The notes below the pieces were generated by a model. It ran no database searches, was not told where the DNA came from, and saw nothing but the letters and a program-made list of their open reading frames with translations. DNA of 64,000 nt. Origin: Vannielia litorea (GTDB taxonomy: Bacteria > Pseudomonadota > Alphaproteobacteria > Rhodobacterales > Rhodobacteraceae). Where the stretch lies: positions 2,356,001-2,420,000 of the forward strand of contig NZ_JAHVJR010000001.1 of NCBI RefSeq assembly GCF_019801175.1. The letters are read 5' to 3'. Each line of letters begins with the position of its first letter. Within the stretch, counting starts at the first letter, position 1. Shown in pieces: positions 19,117 to 27,747 of this stretch. The translations under genes were made by a program, and so were the position numbers.

Positions 19117-21157
19117 TGTTCCCGCTGTTTCCGTCACCTATGCACAGACCGGAGGTTCGACCAAGTCGAACGAGCTTGGCATGCGGGCGATGCAGGAGCG
19201 CGCGTATGAGAAGCGCGGCGAGCAGTATCTGCTGATCAAGTCGCCGCCCGCCTCGGGCAAGAGCCGCGCGCTCATGTTCATCGCGCTCGACAAGCTGCAC
19301 AATCAAGGGCTCAAGCAAGCGATCGTGGTGGTGCCGGAGAAGTCGATTGGATCGAGCTTCAACGATGAGCCGCTGAGCAAGTTTGGCTTCTGGTCAGATT
19401 GGGCCGTCGCGCCAAGGTGGAACCTCTGCAATTCGCCCGGCACGGATGGCGGCAAAGTAAAATCGGTGGAAGCGTTTCTTGACAGCGGCGAACGTGTGCT
19501 GGTCTGCACCCACGCAACCTTCCGCTTTGCCGTAGAGAAGCTCGGGATCGAGGCGTTCGATGATCGGCTGATCGCCGTGGACGAATTCCACCATGTTTCG
19601 GCCAGCGAGGACAGCATCCTTGGTTCGCAGCTCAACGAGTTCATCGCCCGCGGCCGCGTGCATGTCGTGGCGATGACTGGCAGCTATTTCCGGGGCGATG
19701 CGGTACCGATCCTAGTGCCCGAGAACGAGGCGAAGTTCGACACGATCACCTACACCTACTACGAGCAGTTGAATGGCTACAAATACTTGAAGCAGCTCGA
19801 TATCGGCTATTTCTTCTACTCAGGCTCATATGCAGACGACATCTTGGCGGTGCTCGATCCGAACGAGAAGACGATCGTCCACATCCCGAACGTGAATTCG
19901 CGGGAGAGCACGAAGGACAAGCACCGCGAAGTCGAGCACATCATCGACGCCTTGGGCGACTGGCAGGGCACCGATCCTGCCACGGGGTTCCAGCTTGTGA
20001 AGACGCCCGAGGGAAAGGTTCTGAGAATTGCCGATCTGGTCGATGATGAAGCGGTGAAGCGTGACAAGGTTTCAGGTGCGCTCAAAGACCCCGCCAATAA
20101 GAACAACCGCGATCATGTGGACATCATCATCGCTCTTGGTATGGCCAAAGAGGGCTTCGACTGGATTTGGTGCGAGCACGCGCTCACAGTCGGCTACCGC
20201 GCGAGTCTGACCGAAATCGTTCAGATCATCGGCCGTGCGACCCGCGATGCCGAAGGTAAGACGCGCGCCCGTTTCACCAATTTGATCGCTGAGCCTGATG
20301 CCAGTGAGGCCGCCGTCACTGAGGCGGTGAACGATACGCTGAAGGCGATCGCCGCAAGCTTGCTCATGGAGCAGGTTCTTGCCCCACGCTTCAACTTCAC
20401 ACCGAAGACCCCGAAGAGCGGGCCGGTCGAAGGCTTCGACTACGGAGAAGGCGGCTATGATCCCGACCAGGAAAACATCGGTTTCAGTGAGGAAAGCGGA
20501 CAATTCCAGATCGAGATCAAGGGACTGGCGATGCCCAAAAGCAAGGAGGCCGAACGTGTCTGCCAGGAGGACTTGAACGAGGTCATCACTGCCTTTGTCC
20601 AGGATAAGACGGCGATCGAGCGTGGGCTTTTTGATGAAGAGCTTGTGCCCGAAGAGCTTACCCAAGTGCGCATGGGTAAGATCGTCGGCGCGAAATTCCC
20701 CGAGCTCGACGCTGAGGACCAGGAAGCCGTGCGCCAGCACGCTATTGCCGCATTGAATCTGACGCAGAAGGCGAAGGAAGCAGCTCTTGCGACCTCTGCC
20801 GACGACACGCAGGTGAGCGGCAATACGGCGCTGATCGACGGTGTGCGCAAGTTTGCGATGGATGTTCGCGATCTCGACATCGACTTGATCGACCGCATCA
20901 ACCCGTTTGGGGCAGCCTACAAGATCCTCGGAAAGACCATGAACGAGGAAAGCCTAAAGCAAGTGGCGGCGGTAATTTCGGCGAAGAAGGTACAGCTCAC
21001 GCCAGAAGAGGCACGCGACCTGGCGCGGCGTGCCGTGAAGTTCAAGCAGGAGCGGGGACGGTTGCCGTCCATAACATCTCCCGATGCCTGGGAGAAGAAG
21101 ATGGCCGAAGGTGTCGCGTTCTTGGCCCGCATGAAGCAAGAGGCCGCCAATGGCTAG
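19103..21157 (+). CDS. DEAD/DEAH-box (SF2) helicase of the defence operon
   Basis: A 684-residue helicase starting at ATG 19103, so that it overlaps the previous gene by 14 bp. Walker A is SPPASGKS (residues 47-54), Walker B is DEFH (160-163), a motif III-like AMTGSYF follows, and motif VI is Q374-x-x-GRATR. It is therefore a two-RecA-domain SF2 ATPase related to type III/ISP restriction and DEAD-box defence helicases. The C-terminal 50 residues carry a helicase-associated-like pattern (VKFKQERGRLPSITSPDAWE) that also appears in the N-terminus of the next protein. ATP-driven DNA translocation to couple recognition and cleavage is the likely role. Confidence 0.85.
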   Translation: MTINNVPAVSVTYAQTGGSTKSNELGMRAMQERAYEKRGEQYLLIKSPPASGKSRALMFIALDKLHNQGLKQAIVVVPEKSIGSSFNDEPLSKFGFWSDWAVAPRWNLCNSPGTDGGKVKSVEAFLDSGERVLVCTHATFRFAVEKLGIEAFDDRLIAVDEFHHVSASEDSILGSQLNEFIARGRVHVVAMTGSYFRGDAVPILVPENEAKFDTITYTYYEQLNGYKYLKQLDIGYFFYSGSYADDILAVLDPNEKTIVHIPNVNSRESTKDKHREVEHIIDALGDWQGTDPATGFQLVKTPEGKVLRIADLVDDEAVKRDKVSGALKDPANKNNRDHVDIIIALGMAKEGFDWIWCEHALTVGYRASLTEIVQIIGRATRDAEGKTRARFTNLIAEPDASEAAVTEAVNDTLKAIAASLLMEQVLAPRFNFTPKTPKSGPVEGFDYGEGGYDPDQENIGFSEESGQFQIEIKGLAMPKSKEAERVCQEDLNEVITAFVQDKTAIERGLFDEELVPEELTQVRMGKIVGAKFPELDAEDQEAVRQHAIAALNLTQKAKEAALATSADDTQVSGNTALIDGVRKFAMDVRDLDIDLIDRINPFGAAYKILGKTMNEESLKQVAAVISAKKVQLTPEEARDLARRAVKFKQERGRLPSITSPDAWEKKMAEGVAFLARMKQEAANG

Positions 21158-22340
21158 AGAATTCACCGAAGAGGACGATGCGCTCCTGGCCGAGCTTGGC
21201 GTTGAGATCGAAGCCAAGAAGGCAGTCACGCGCACGCCGCGCGAAGAACGTATCATCGCAGGCTTCAAAGAGATTCAGCGTTTCGCCGAGGAACATGGAC
21301 GCACACCGCAGCACGGCGAAGACCGCGACATCTTCGAGCGGCTCTATGCGGTTCGGCTAGACCGCATCCGCGAGCTTGAAGAGTGCCGTGAGCTGGTCGA
21401 GCCCTTGGACGACACAGGGCTTCTCAGTGGTGCAGCACAGGCGGCCATCGTGGATGCGGAAGAGCTTGATGATGATGCGCTCCTGGCAGAGCTTGGAATC
21501 GAGCTCGAAGCACCAGCGATCACAGAGCTGAAACATGTCCGATCGACAGCAGAAAAGAAGGCCGCTGAAGAGGTGGCCAGCCGCGACAAATGCGAGGACT
21601 TCAAATCCTTCAAGCCGCTCTTCGAGAAGGTGCAAAAGGAACTCGATAGCGGCCTTCGCGATACACGGCCCTTCGAGATGAAAGCCGAGATCGAGAAGGG
21701 GCGCTTCTTCATCGTCGGCGGTCAGAAAGCTTATGTCGCCGAAAAGGGGGAAACGACGATCACCGACCAGGGACGCACGGATGCCCGTCTGCGCGTGATT
21801 TTCGACAACGGCACCGAGAGCAACATGCTCATGCGGTCACTCCAACGCGCCTTGAATAAGGACGACGCTGGGCGAAGAATTACTGAACCGTCTGCCGGAC
21901 CGTTGTTTTCTGATCAGACTATCGACGGGGATGAGGCGAGCGGCACGATCTACGTACTACGCAGCAAGTCCGATCATCCCCTTGTCGCTGAAAACCGCCA
22001 ACTCGTTCACAAGATCGGCGTGACGAACATGAGTGTCGAGAAGCGTACCGCTGGCGCGCATCTGCAGCCGACATTTTTGATGGCCAATATCGAGATCGTG
22101 GCGACTTATGAGCTTTACAACATCAACAGGACGAAGCTGGAGAACCTCATTCATCGTATCTTCGAGCCAGCGCGACTAGACATTGAGGTCTTGGACAGGT
22201 TTGGCCGGCCAATTTCACCCCGAGAATGGTTTCTCGTACCTTTCGCCGCGATTGATGAAGCAGTCGAGCGCATCAAGGATGGGACAATAAAGCAGTACGT
22301 CTATGATCCCGTTAGCGCTTCGCTGAAATCGCGCGGCTAG
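21150..22340 (+). CDS. GIY-YIG nuclease family protein of the defence operon
   Basis: A 396-residue protein whose start overlaps the helicase end by 8 bp. Residues 9-22 and 108-121 are near-identical copies of DDALLAELG(V/I)E(I/L)EA. Between them lies a helicase-associated-like stretch (QRFAEEHGRTPQHGEDRDIF). The C-terminal domain (about 265-385) has TIYVL, HKIGVT, an Arg (EKRTAGA), the glutamate in KLENLIHRIF and a terminal PREWF, in GIY-YIG order. It is likely the DNA-cutting subunit. The N-terminal repeats may be protein-contact modules. It is the last gene of the operon. Confidence 0.8.
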   Translation: MAREFTEEDDALLAELGVEIEAKKAVTRTPREERIIAGFKEIQRFAEEHGRTPQHGEDRDIFERLYAVRLDRIRELEECRELVEPLDDTGLLSGAAQAAIVDAEELDDDALLAELGIELEAPAITELKHVRSTAEKKAAEEVASRDKCEDFKSFKPLFEKVQKELDSGLRDTRPFEMKAEIEKGRFFIVGGQKAYVAEKGETTITDQGRTDARLRVIFDNGTESNMLMRSLQRALNKDDAGRRITEPSAGPLFSDQTIDGDEASGTIYVLRSKSDHPLVAENRQLVHKIGVTNMSVEKRTAGAHLQPTFLMANIEIVATYELYNINRTKLENLIHRIFEPARLDIEVLDRFGRPISPREWFLVPFAAIDEAVERIKDGTIKQYVYDPVSASLKSRG

Positions 22341-22518
22341 GTGAATAAGCCAACCTAACCAAACACTTTGCGCGGCGAGGGCCGCCAACTCAGTATCTGG
22401 TGACACAGCAGAGCAGCGGGATCTAATCTGACATACGTGACAGGCAAATCGGGATTTCGCTACGGAACGTTGAAGCACTTAGAAGTGGCTGGGCAAGCGG
22501 GCCGTGCCTGATACCATC

Positions 22519-22983
22519 TTAGGCGATCTCAGCAGGGCGCCATCGCGCGCGCAGGCCCATCGCCCTCATTCCCTCTGCATTCCTCCAAATTGCGGCGCAA
22601 AGTGCTTCGTTGTGTCCGAACCAAGATACCCGGCTAAGGGGACCACTCCCATCCAGCAAGAAAATCTCGGGCAGGGGGCGCCCCATTGCGGGATCGGCGC
22701 GGCGCACAACGCATTGGATGGAGCGAGGGCCAGGTTTGCGCGTAGACGGGAAGTCGGGTTCCACAAAAAGACCCTGTCCGGATTCGTGCAAATGCGCCGC
22801 GCCATCGAGAGCGCTCGCACAGCCCGCGAATACACCTTCGGAGCCGACGAGATTCTTGATCTGTTGGATGCTGATCTGGGCCAGACGAAACTGGCAGTTG
22901 GGGTTCTTTTTGAACCAATCGGCGTGGCGGTCGCACCACTTGAGAATGCCTTTTTGGTGCGGTGCAAAACGGGCTTGAGGCAT
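22519..22983 (-). CDS. Hypothetical island protein, 154 residues
   Basis: A 154-residue reading frame opposite in direction to the defence operon and pointing toward it. No named domain is recognised; it has several Cys/Trp/His residues (WCDRHADWF at about 16-24). Support for it being real is the good ribosome site: the leader AAAAGGGAGTCG directly before its ATG matches 12 bases in the leader of the methyltransferase gene. The other frames here are overlapping and less credible. It could be transcribed with the replication gene upstream. Function unknown. Confidence 0.45.
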   Translation of the reverse strand: MPQARFAPHQKGILKWCDRHADWFKKNPNCQFRLAQISIQQIKNLVGSEGVFAGCASALDGAAHLHESGQGLFVEPDFPSTRKPGPRSIQCVVRRADPAMGRPLPEIFLLDGSGPLSRVSWFGHNEALCAAIWRNAEGMRAMGLRARWRPAEIA

Positions 22984-23103
22984 ACTGAGCGACTCCCTTT
23001 TCAGTTAGGTCTTCACAGTTGAGGACAAAATCTTTCTTTCGTTCGCCAAGCAGGGGCGATGACTTCCACACACAGTTGCGCGGCCTAAGGTGAAACCACT
23101 GAG

Positions 23104-23130
23104 GTGGTGGCCCTTTTGAGGGCCCACCAC
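23104..23130. repeat. Hairpin-forming inverted repeat in the island
   Basis: GTGGTGGCCC (23104-23113) pairs with GGGCCCACCAC (23120-23130) with one bulged base and a TTTTGA loop. It lies 96 bp after the end of the primase gene (on the minus strand) and before the hypothetical gene. No T-run follows on either strand, so a terminator role is weak. Confidence 0.4.
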
Positions 23131-23225
23131 ACACACCGGTTGCCCATTTTCCGTGCGGTATCCACGGTCTTCAGCAGTGGGACTGTGGAGACTGTGGATC
23201 GGTCGCTCTGATACCGACACAGCCC

Positions 23226-25868
23226 TCAGGCTGCTTCCTCATGACCGCCGTGCATGAACGCGGGCGTGCCCAAGGCGATGCAGGAAACTTCGCGCCCTGC
23301 CCGAGCATCCCGTTCGCGCACTTCGATGAGCCCACCATCAGCCAGCCACCCAGAGACCATATCCGAGACATCCCTGCGCGCGGCGTCCTGCTGTGGCGTC
23401 CGGTCCGTCGCTTTCACGCCACGTCCGCAGTCCAGACCGAGCACGTCCGCAACTACGTAGCCGACCCAGACATCAGACCGATGGTCTGCCCGGGGCTTGC
23501 TAGGGGCGCTACTGATAGCACACTGCACACGATGCAAGTCACTGGCGGTCCCGACTACCGGCCCGGGCGGCGTCCATGGCTTGGCGCCCTGCACAGTATC
23601 GCCCAAAGGGTACTCGGAAGACCCATTCCCCAGCTTGACGCTTTCCAAAACGACCCACCCCGTCTTCGCCGCGGGCGCAAGGTTGCTCTTGCCGTTGTCG
23701 ATGCGGACGTAGCGGTAGCGTTCGTCCTCTGGGATGATGTGTTCGCACCGCAATGCTTTGGCATCATCGCGGCTCATACGAGCCGTTTGTCTGACATTGC
23801 GCGCCGCGTCAACGATCGCGGACGCACCCCGAGACGCGGAAGCACCCGCTCCTTTCATGTCAATTCCCGCCGCTTTGCTGGCGTGATGGACAATGTAAAT
23901 GGCACAGCGCGTCCTGTGTGCGACGTTCCGCAACGCGCCCATCAGCAGATTCATTTCTTCGTTGGAGTTCTCGCTAAAGCCGTGAAGTGCACCGAGCGGG
24001 TCCAGCATCAGGACGTCAATATCGTGGCGGTTAATCAGCCCGACAAGAGCATCCTCGATGCCCGGTGCAATCTGCGCTCCGCCACTACCCGTACCACCGA
24101 ACCGCAGCGGAAAATCAGAGTGCGATGCCAGAATGAGCCTTCCACCCAGGTTACTGTGCGTGATGCCGTGTGCGCTCAGAGCCCCAGCCAAGCGCCGCCT
24201 TTGCTCATCCGTGTTGTCCTCCCCATTATAGTAGAGCACGGTCAAAGGCTTGTGTGGCTCACTCCCCGGCATCAGGGTCTTTCCCGTCGCCAGCGCCACA
24301 GCGTCAAGCATGGCGATCGCTGATTTGCCAGCGCCCCCCGGGCCGACCAGAAGAGAAATGTTGTTGCGGTAGAGATGTGCGCCCAAGAGCCATTCACGCG
24401 GCGGGATTGCGCCGGGGATAAAGGTCGGCACCGGAACGAGGGATGCGCCTGCCACCGCCTGCGCCAGGGCCCTTTGGGCCCCAGGGCTAGGTGCGGACTC
24501 GGCGGTTGCGCCAGTGCCATTGCCAGCGCACATTACACGCCAGGCGTCCAGCGAAATGACTTGAGCTTGCTCCTCATTCGTCAACTGCGCTGCAAAGGCC
24601 GACCGCGCGATCTCCGCTTTGACACGTGCTACTCCATCCGCGGTACTGTGCTTAATAAGCTCCCGCATGAGCGTTCCCCATCCAGCGTGAGCATTTCCGC
24701 AACTATCATAGAGGCGCCCAGCGTCATCGGGATCAGCGCCCCACTTGTCCGACCAGTGAATGAAACAGTCCCGCCCTGCGGCATCCAAGCCAGCCTCACG
24801 TGCGGCCCCTGCGAATGCATGGCAGATGCGCACCCACTCAGCCCGATCATCGAAAGGGCCGCCGGCATTATTCGGCAGTTCGTCGGCCATGATGCGCAGC
24901 GCTGCCGCGCTGGGCGCTGGACCTGGCGGGTTTTGGCAACCGCTAGCGGCTGCAGATTCAGGCGAGTTCTTGACGCTGCCGCGGCCTGGCAACTCAAGCA
25001 TCGCCCCAACAATTGCCATGGCCGTACACAGGTCGGGCAGTGGGCGCGGGCCCCCGGCGGCGACACTCAACTCCACCGCCCTCGCAAGGGTCGGCAAACG
25101 ACCTCGTTTCCGCTTTGCGGCATTAGGCAAATTTACAGAAAAAGGCAGGCGCATAATACGCCGAGCGTCGGCAGTGTCATCCGCCCCCAGCCGTGCCATT
25201 GCCTCTTTGATCTCACCAGTCGCAGCAGCTACCGCGTCCGCGCCCTCGATGCGCTCGAAGGCGAAGTGGACGTGGATGCCATTTCCGGTGCTCACGGCCG
25301 CCACAGGACCCACGGCCATCAAAGCTTCCCGCGTCCGCGCCCAGTCCGGGTCCACGTCGGGGGCGACGTGGTTATCGAAATCGAGAGCCAAGAGGTGTCG
25401 CGCTGCCACGTCCACATTGCTCGCGGCTCGATCCATTCCGGCCATGTTCGAAGAGCGAGGACTCACTCCGAAGTAGATGTTGTACCGACCGTTGGTGGCG
25501 TTGATAAACGACAGCAAATCGCGTCGTTGGGCTGCGTCGCTCAGCCTTCCACAATAGGACATAGCCCCACGCCCATCCGGATGAATGGCTTGCAGTTCCA
25601 CGACATCGTCGGGTGCAAACAGCCTATCCAGCCATTCCAAAGCGCGACGCCCTGCAGCCCCTTCCGAAAGGGCGCCATTGACGAGCCCGGCCGTACTGCT
25701 GGTCTCGCCGCCGCCATCTTCGCAGTGGTTGATAATGACCCCAGCCGCTTCCGGAGAGATCAACCCGTCTTGAGCGGCCAAGGCCGCGATTTCAGCCCAC
25801 GCGTTGGAGTCATTGGCTTTGTTGTCAGGTTGCGCAGACGCCCCCTGAGCGCTATCGTTCTTGAGCAT
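23226..25868 (-). CDS. Primase-polymerase / RepA-like ATPase replication protein
   Basis: An 880-residue multidomain protein. Residues about 85-300 look like an archaeo-eukaryotic primase-type domain (LLALDFDNH acidic motif, STGNGIHVHF, RIMRLPFSVNLPN). About 325-430 resembles a primase C-terminal (PriCT-2) domain (WVRICHAFAGA, WGTLMREL). The C-terminal half is a RecA/RepA-type ATPase (AAA_25): Walker A GPGGAGKSA, NGEDN, DVLMLDPLGAL (Walker B) and IVHHASKAA. The protein could start and drive element replication after excision. It starts at ATG 25868 with AAAGGGA ahead, downstream of the alpA-like gene. Similar primases occur in integrative elements, satellites and plasmids. Confidence 0.82.
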   Translation of the reverse strand: MLKNDSAQGASAQPDNKANDSNAWAEIAALAAQDGLISPEAAGVIINHCEDGGGETSSTAGLVNGALSEGAAGRRALEWLDRLFAPDDVVELQAIHPDGRGAMSYCGRLSDAAQRRDLLSFINATNGRYNIYFGVSPRSSNMAGMDRAASNVDVAARHLLALDFDNHVAPDVDPDWARTREALMAVGPVAAVSTGNGIHVHFAFERIEGADAVAAATGEIKEAMARLGADDTADARRIMRLPFSVNLPNAAKRKRGRLPTLARAVELSVAAGGPRPLPDLCTAMAIVGAMLELPGRGSVKNSPESAAASGCQNPPGPAPSAAALRIMADELPNNAGGPFDDRAEWVRICHAFAGAAREAGLDAAGRDCFIHWSDKWGADPDDAGRLYDSCGNAHAGWGTLMRELIKHSTADGVARVKAEIARSAFAAQLTNEEQAQVISLDAWRVMCAGNGTGATAESAPSPGAQRALAQAVAGASLVPVPTFIPGAIPPREWLLGAHLYRNNISLLVGPGGAGKSAIAMLDAVALATGKTLMPGSEPHKPLTVLYYNGEDNTDEQRRRLAGALSAHGITHSNLGGRLILASHSDFPLRFGGTGSGGAQIAPGIEDALVGLINRHDIDVLMLDPLGALHGFSENSNEEMNLLMGALRNVAHRTRCAIYIVHHASKAAGIDMKGAGASASRGASAIVDAARNVRQTARMSRDDAKALRCEHIIPEDERYRYVRIDNGKSNLAPAAKTGWVVLESVKLGNGSSEYPLGDTVQGAKPWTPPGPVVGTASDLHRVQCAISSAPSKPRADHRSDVWVGYVVADVLGLDCGRGVKATDRTPQQDAARRDVSDMVSGWLADGGLIEVRERDARAGREVSCIALGTPAFMHGGHEEAA

Positions 25869-25895
25869 GATAATTCCCTTTCAGGGTTGTAGTTC

Positions 25896-25929
25896 AGAAG
25901 GTCAGCCTTTTGCCGAAGGTTGGCCTTCT
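25896..25929. repeat. Imperfect inverted repeat between alpA-like gene and primase
   Basis: AGAAGGTCAGCC (25896-25907) and GGTTGGCCTTCT (25918-25929) pair at 10 of 12 positions around a 10-base loop, within the 80-bp gap upstream of the primase gene. It may be an RNA hairpin or a regulator site. Confidence 0.4.
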
Positions 25930-25948
25930 TCTGTTTTCGGCGGGTTGA

Positions 25949-26155
25949 CTACGCCGCTGCCTGCTCACTCAGAGCCTTTTGCTCTTCAATCCAAGCCGCG
26001 ACATCGCGCTCGCTCCATCGAGCGGCCGACTTGACCTTGATGGGCCTAGGGAACTCCCCTGCTGCCATTTTCTTGTAGATCGTCGATTGGGCGAAACCGA
26101 CCATGCTGCTGACATCTCGCCGAGTCAGAAGTCGATCCGATGCTCCGTAAACCAT
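25949..26155 (-). CDS. AlpA-family DNA-binding regulator / excisionase-like protein
   Basis: A 68-residue protein with the AlpA-type helix-turn-helix: LLTRRDVSSMVGFAQSTIYK at residues 9-28, then the wing FPRPIKVK and RWSERDVAAWIEEQ. Such proteins activate integrase or excision genes in P4-like elements and also act as recombination directionality factors. The ATG at 26155 is preceded by AGGAGA. It lies between the integrase and the primase, all on the minus strand. It is probably the switch protein of the island. Confidence 0.9.
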   Translation of the reverse strand: MVYGASDRLLTRRDVSSMVGFAQSTIYKKMAAGEFPRPIKVKSAARWSERDVAAWIEEQKALSEQAAA

Positions 26156-26349
26156 GTCCGCAATCTCCTGTGTTGGGCCTTGAGTGCTGACGCAAGACTC
26201 GGAGAGAACGTCATAGAGAACAATGCAAAGATAAGGGAAAATCAGGAGCTTATCTGGCGCAGCCCCTCAGATATCGAGTTTTTCTTACAGAGATCATGTG
26301 CTTAGTTACGGCAAAGAATCTACGGTCGGAAGCAATGACCCTCGTTTTG

Positions 26350-26388
26350 TTTGACAGCCCCGTCAGAGGTTCTGACGGACCTGTCAAA
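26350..26388. promoter_or_regulatory. Double nested palindrome upstream of the alpA-like gene
   Basis: TTTGACAG (26350-26357) mirrors CTGTCAAA (26381-26388), and inside it CCGTCAGA (26360-26367) mirrors TCTGACGG (26371-26378), centred on GGT. All 16 arm pairs are perfect and the two-base gaps are symmetrical. It lies 195 bp upstream of the alpA-like start and 31 bp past the integrase stop. It is a candidate operator or replication-origin element. Confidence 0.5.
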
Positions 26389-26419
26389 CTGGTGTGTCAA
26401 AAATGCCTCAGCCGAAGAG

Positions 26420-27697
26420 CTAACTCGCGGGCATCGGACGAATCAGAACAATGTTGGACGCCCCCCGTACGTGGGCAGCCCCGTCCAGGAATGCTTCCCA
26501 TGCCTCCATCATCTTCCGACGTCGCTCAACCGATTGTTCTCGGCGGTAGGCGCTCTCAACATCGCCTAAAGCATGGGCCAAGGCTTCCTCGGCAAGCTCT
26601 CGGGGAAACTCCGTCGCTGACCCAGCCCAATCTCGAAAGCTGCTTCGGAAACCATGAGGCACGCAGCCAGTGACATCCATGCGGTTCATCAGCGCCCGAA
26701 ATGCCATATCACTAAGAGGGCGTCCCCCTGAGCCGGGGAAGATGAAGTCACATCCCGGCACGGCACTATCGCGGAGAGGTTGCACCTCCTTGAGGATCGA
26801 TATCGTCCGCTTCGTAAGGGGCACGACGTGGTCGCGACGCTTGGTGTCACGGCGCGTTTTCTGCCGCCCTGCCGGGACGGTCCAGAGCCCTAGGCTCCAA
26901 TCAATCTCGCTCCATGTCGCCTCGCGGACCTCTCCAGACCGGGCCGCGGTCAGGATAAGGAACTCCAACGCCAGCGCACTGAGCGCAGGACGGTGTCGCA
27001 ATCTCTCTACGAACACCGGCACGTCTCGCCAAGGCATTGCGGGAAGATGGCCTTTGGTCAGCTTGCGCGGCGCGGAAAGGGTTGCGCTGAACAACGCGGC
27101 CCTTGCCGGGTTATCGCGCCCATAGGCGCCAGTCTGAATGGCGTGATCGAACAAGGCCTCTATTCGCCCCCTCGTACGCTTGGCGGTTTCGTGCTGCTCG
27201 TCCCAGATCGGCAGCAGTACATCTAGTACTTCCGCCCGTGTGATGTCGGATAGCTGCTTGTCTCGCAACGGGCTGGCGTGGTGTCGAAAGGTCCTCTCCC
27301 ATTGGTAAATGTGCTTTGCATTGGTGAAGTTGCGAGTCTTCCAGGGCAGGAATTTCTCGTCCGCATAAGTTCCAAAGGATACACGCCCTGCCGCCGCCTT
27401 GGATTCCTCACGGGCCTCTAACGCGCGGCGCTCTCCATCCGCGATGGGGTCGATGCCCTGGGCCTTTAGCTCTCGCGCCGCGGATGCCTTTTCTCGGGCC
27501 TGCGCCAGGGTCGTACCTGGGTAGCTTCCTAAACCCATTTCGCGCTGAGTTTGGCCTTTCATCTTGTAGCGAAAAACCCACCGCTTATGCCCACCATCTG
27601 TGGTCCGCAGGGACAGCCCCCCGCCGTCGCTAAGCCCTGTTCCCGGTGCCGCGTTCTTTACTTGCTGTGCCGTCAGCCGATGCAGTGCGTTGGTCAT
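26420..27697 (-). CDS. int: P4-type tyrosine integrase
   Basis: A 425-residue site-specific recombinase. The N-terminal DUF4102-like arm-binding domain begins LTAQQVKNAAPGTGLSDGGG and continues through WVFRYKMKG. The core-binding domain is about residues 110-200. The catalytic domain shows Arg in TAARSGEVREATW, His-x-x-Arg in PHGFRSSFRDW, LAHALG, and the nucleophile Tyr in SAYRREQ. The ATG at 27697 is chosen because MTNALHRLTAQQV is the family start; the longer in-frame start at 27781 would run through the CCCCTAA repeats. It lies about 200 bp inside the right attachment repeat, as usual for tRNA-targeting islands. Confidence 0.95.
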   Translation of the reverse strand: MTNALHRLTAQQVKNAAPGTGLSDGGGLSLRTTDGGHKRWVFRYKMKGQTQREMGLGSYPGTTLAQAREKASAARELKAQGIDPIADGERRALEAREESKAAAGRVSFGTYADEKFLPWKTRNFTNAKHIYQWERTFRHHASPLRDKQLSDITRAEVLDVLLPIWDEQHETAKRTRGRIEALFDHAIQTGAYGRDNPARAALFSATLSAPRKLTKGHLPAMPWRDVPVFVERLRHRPALSALALEFLILTAARSGEVREATWSEIDWSLGLWTVPAGRQKTRRDTKRRDHVVPLTKRTISILKEVQPLRDSAVPGCDFIFPGSGGRPLSDMAFRALMNRMDVTGCVPHGFRSSFRDWAGSATEFPRELAEEALAHALGDVESAYRREQSVERRRKMMEAWEAFLDGAAHVRGASNIVLIRPMPAS

Positions 27698-27747
27698 GTC
27701 TGATACCTTCGAAACCCAGAGACCGCGCCCGGCAAACGGGCGCCCTG

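Noticed and set aside
22504..23022. Plus-strand open frame opposite the 154-residue island gene
   Set aside because: The minus-strand frame has a strong ribosome site shared with the methyltransferase leader; the plus-strand frame has none.
23241..25892. Long plus-strand frames opposite the primase gene
   Set aside because: The minus strand shows Walker and primase motifs; the plus strand shows none.
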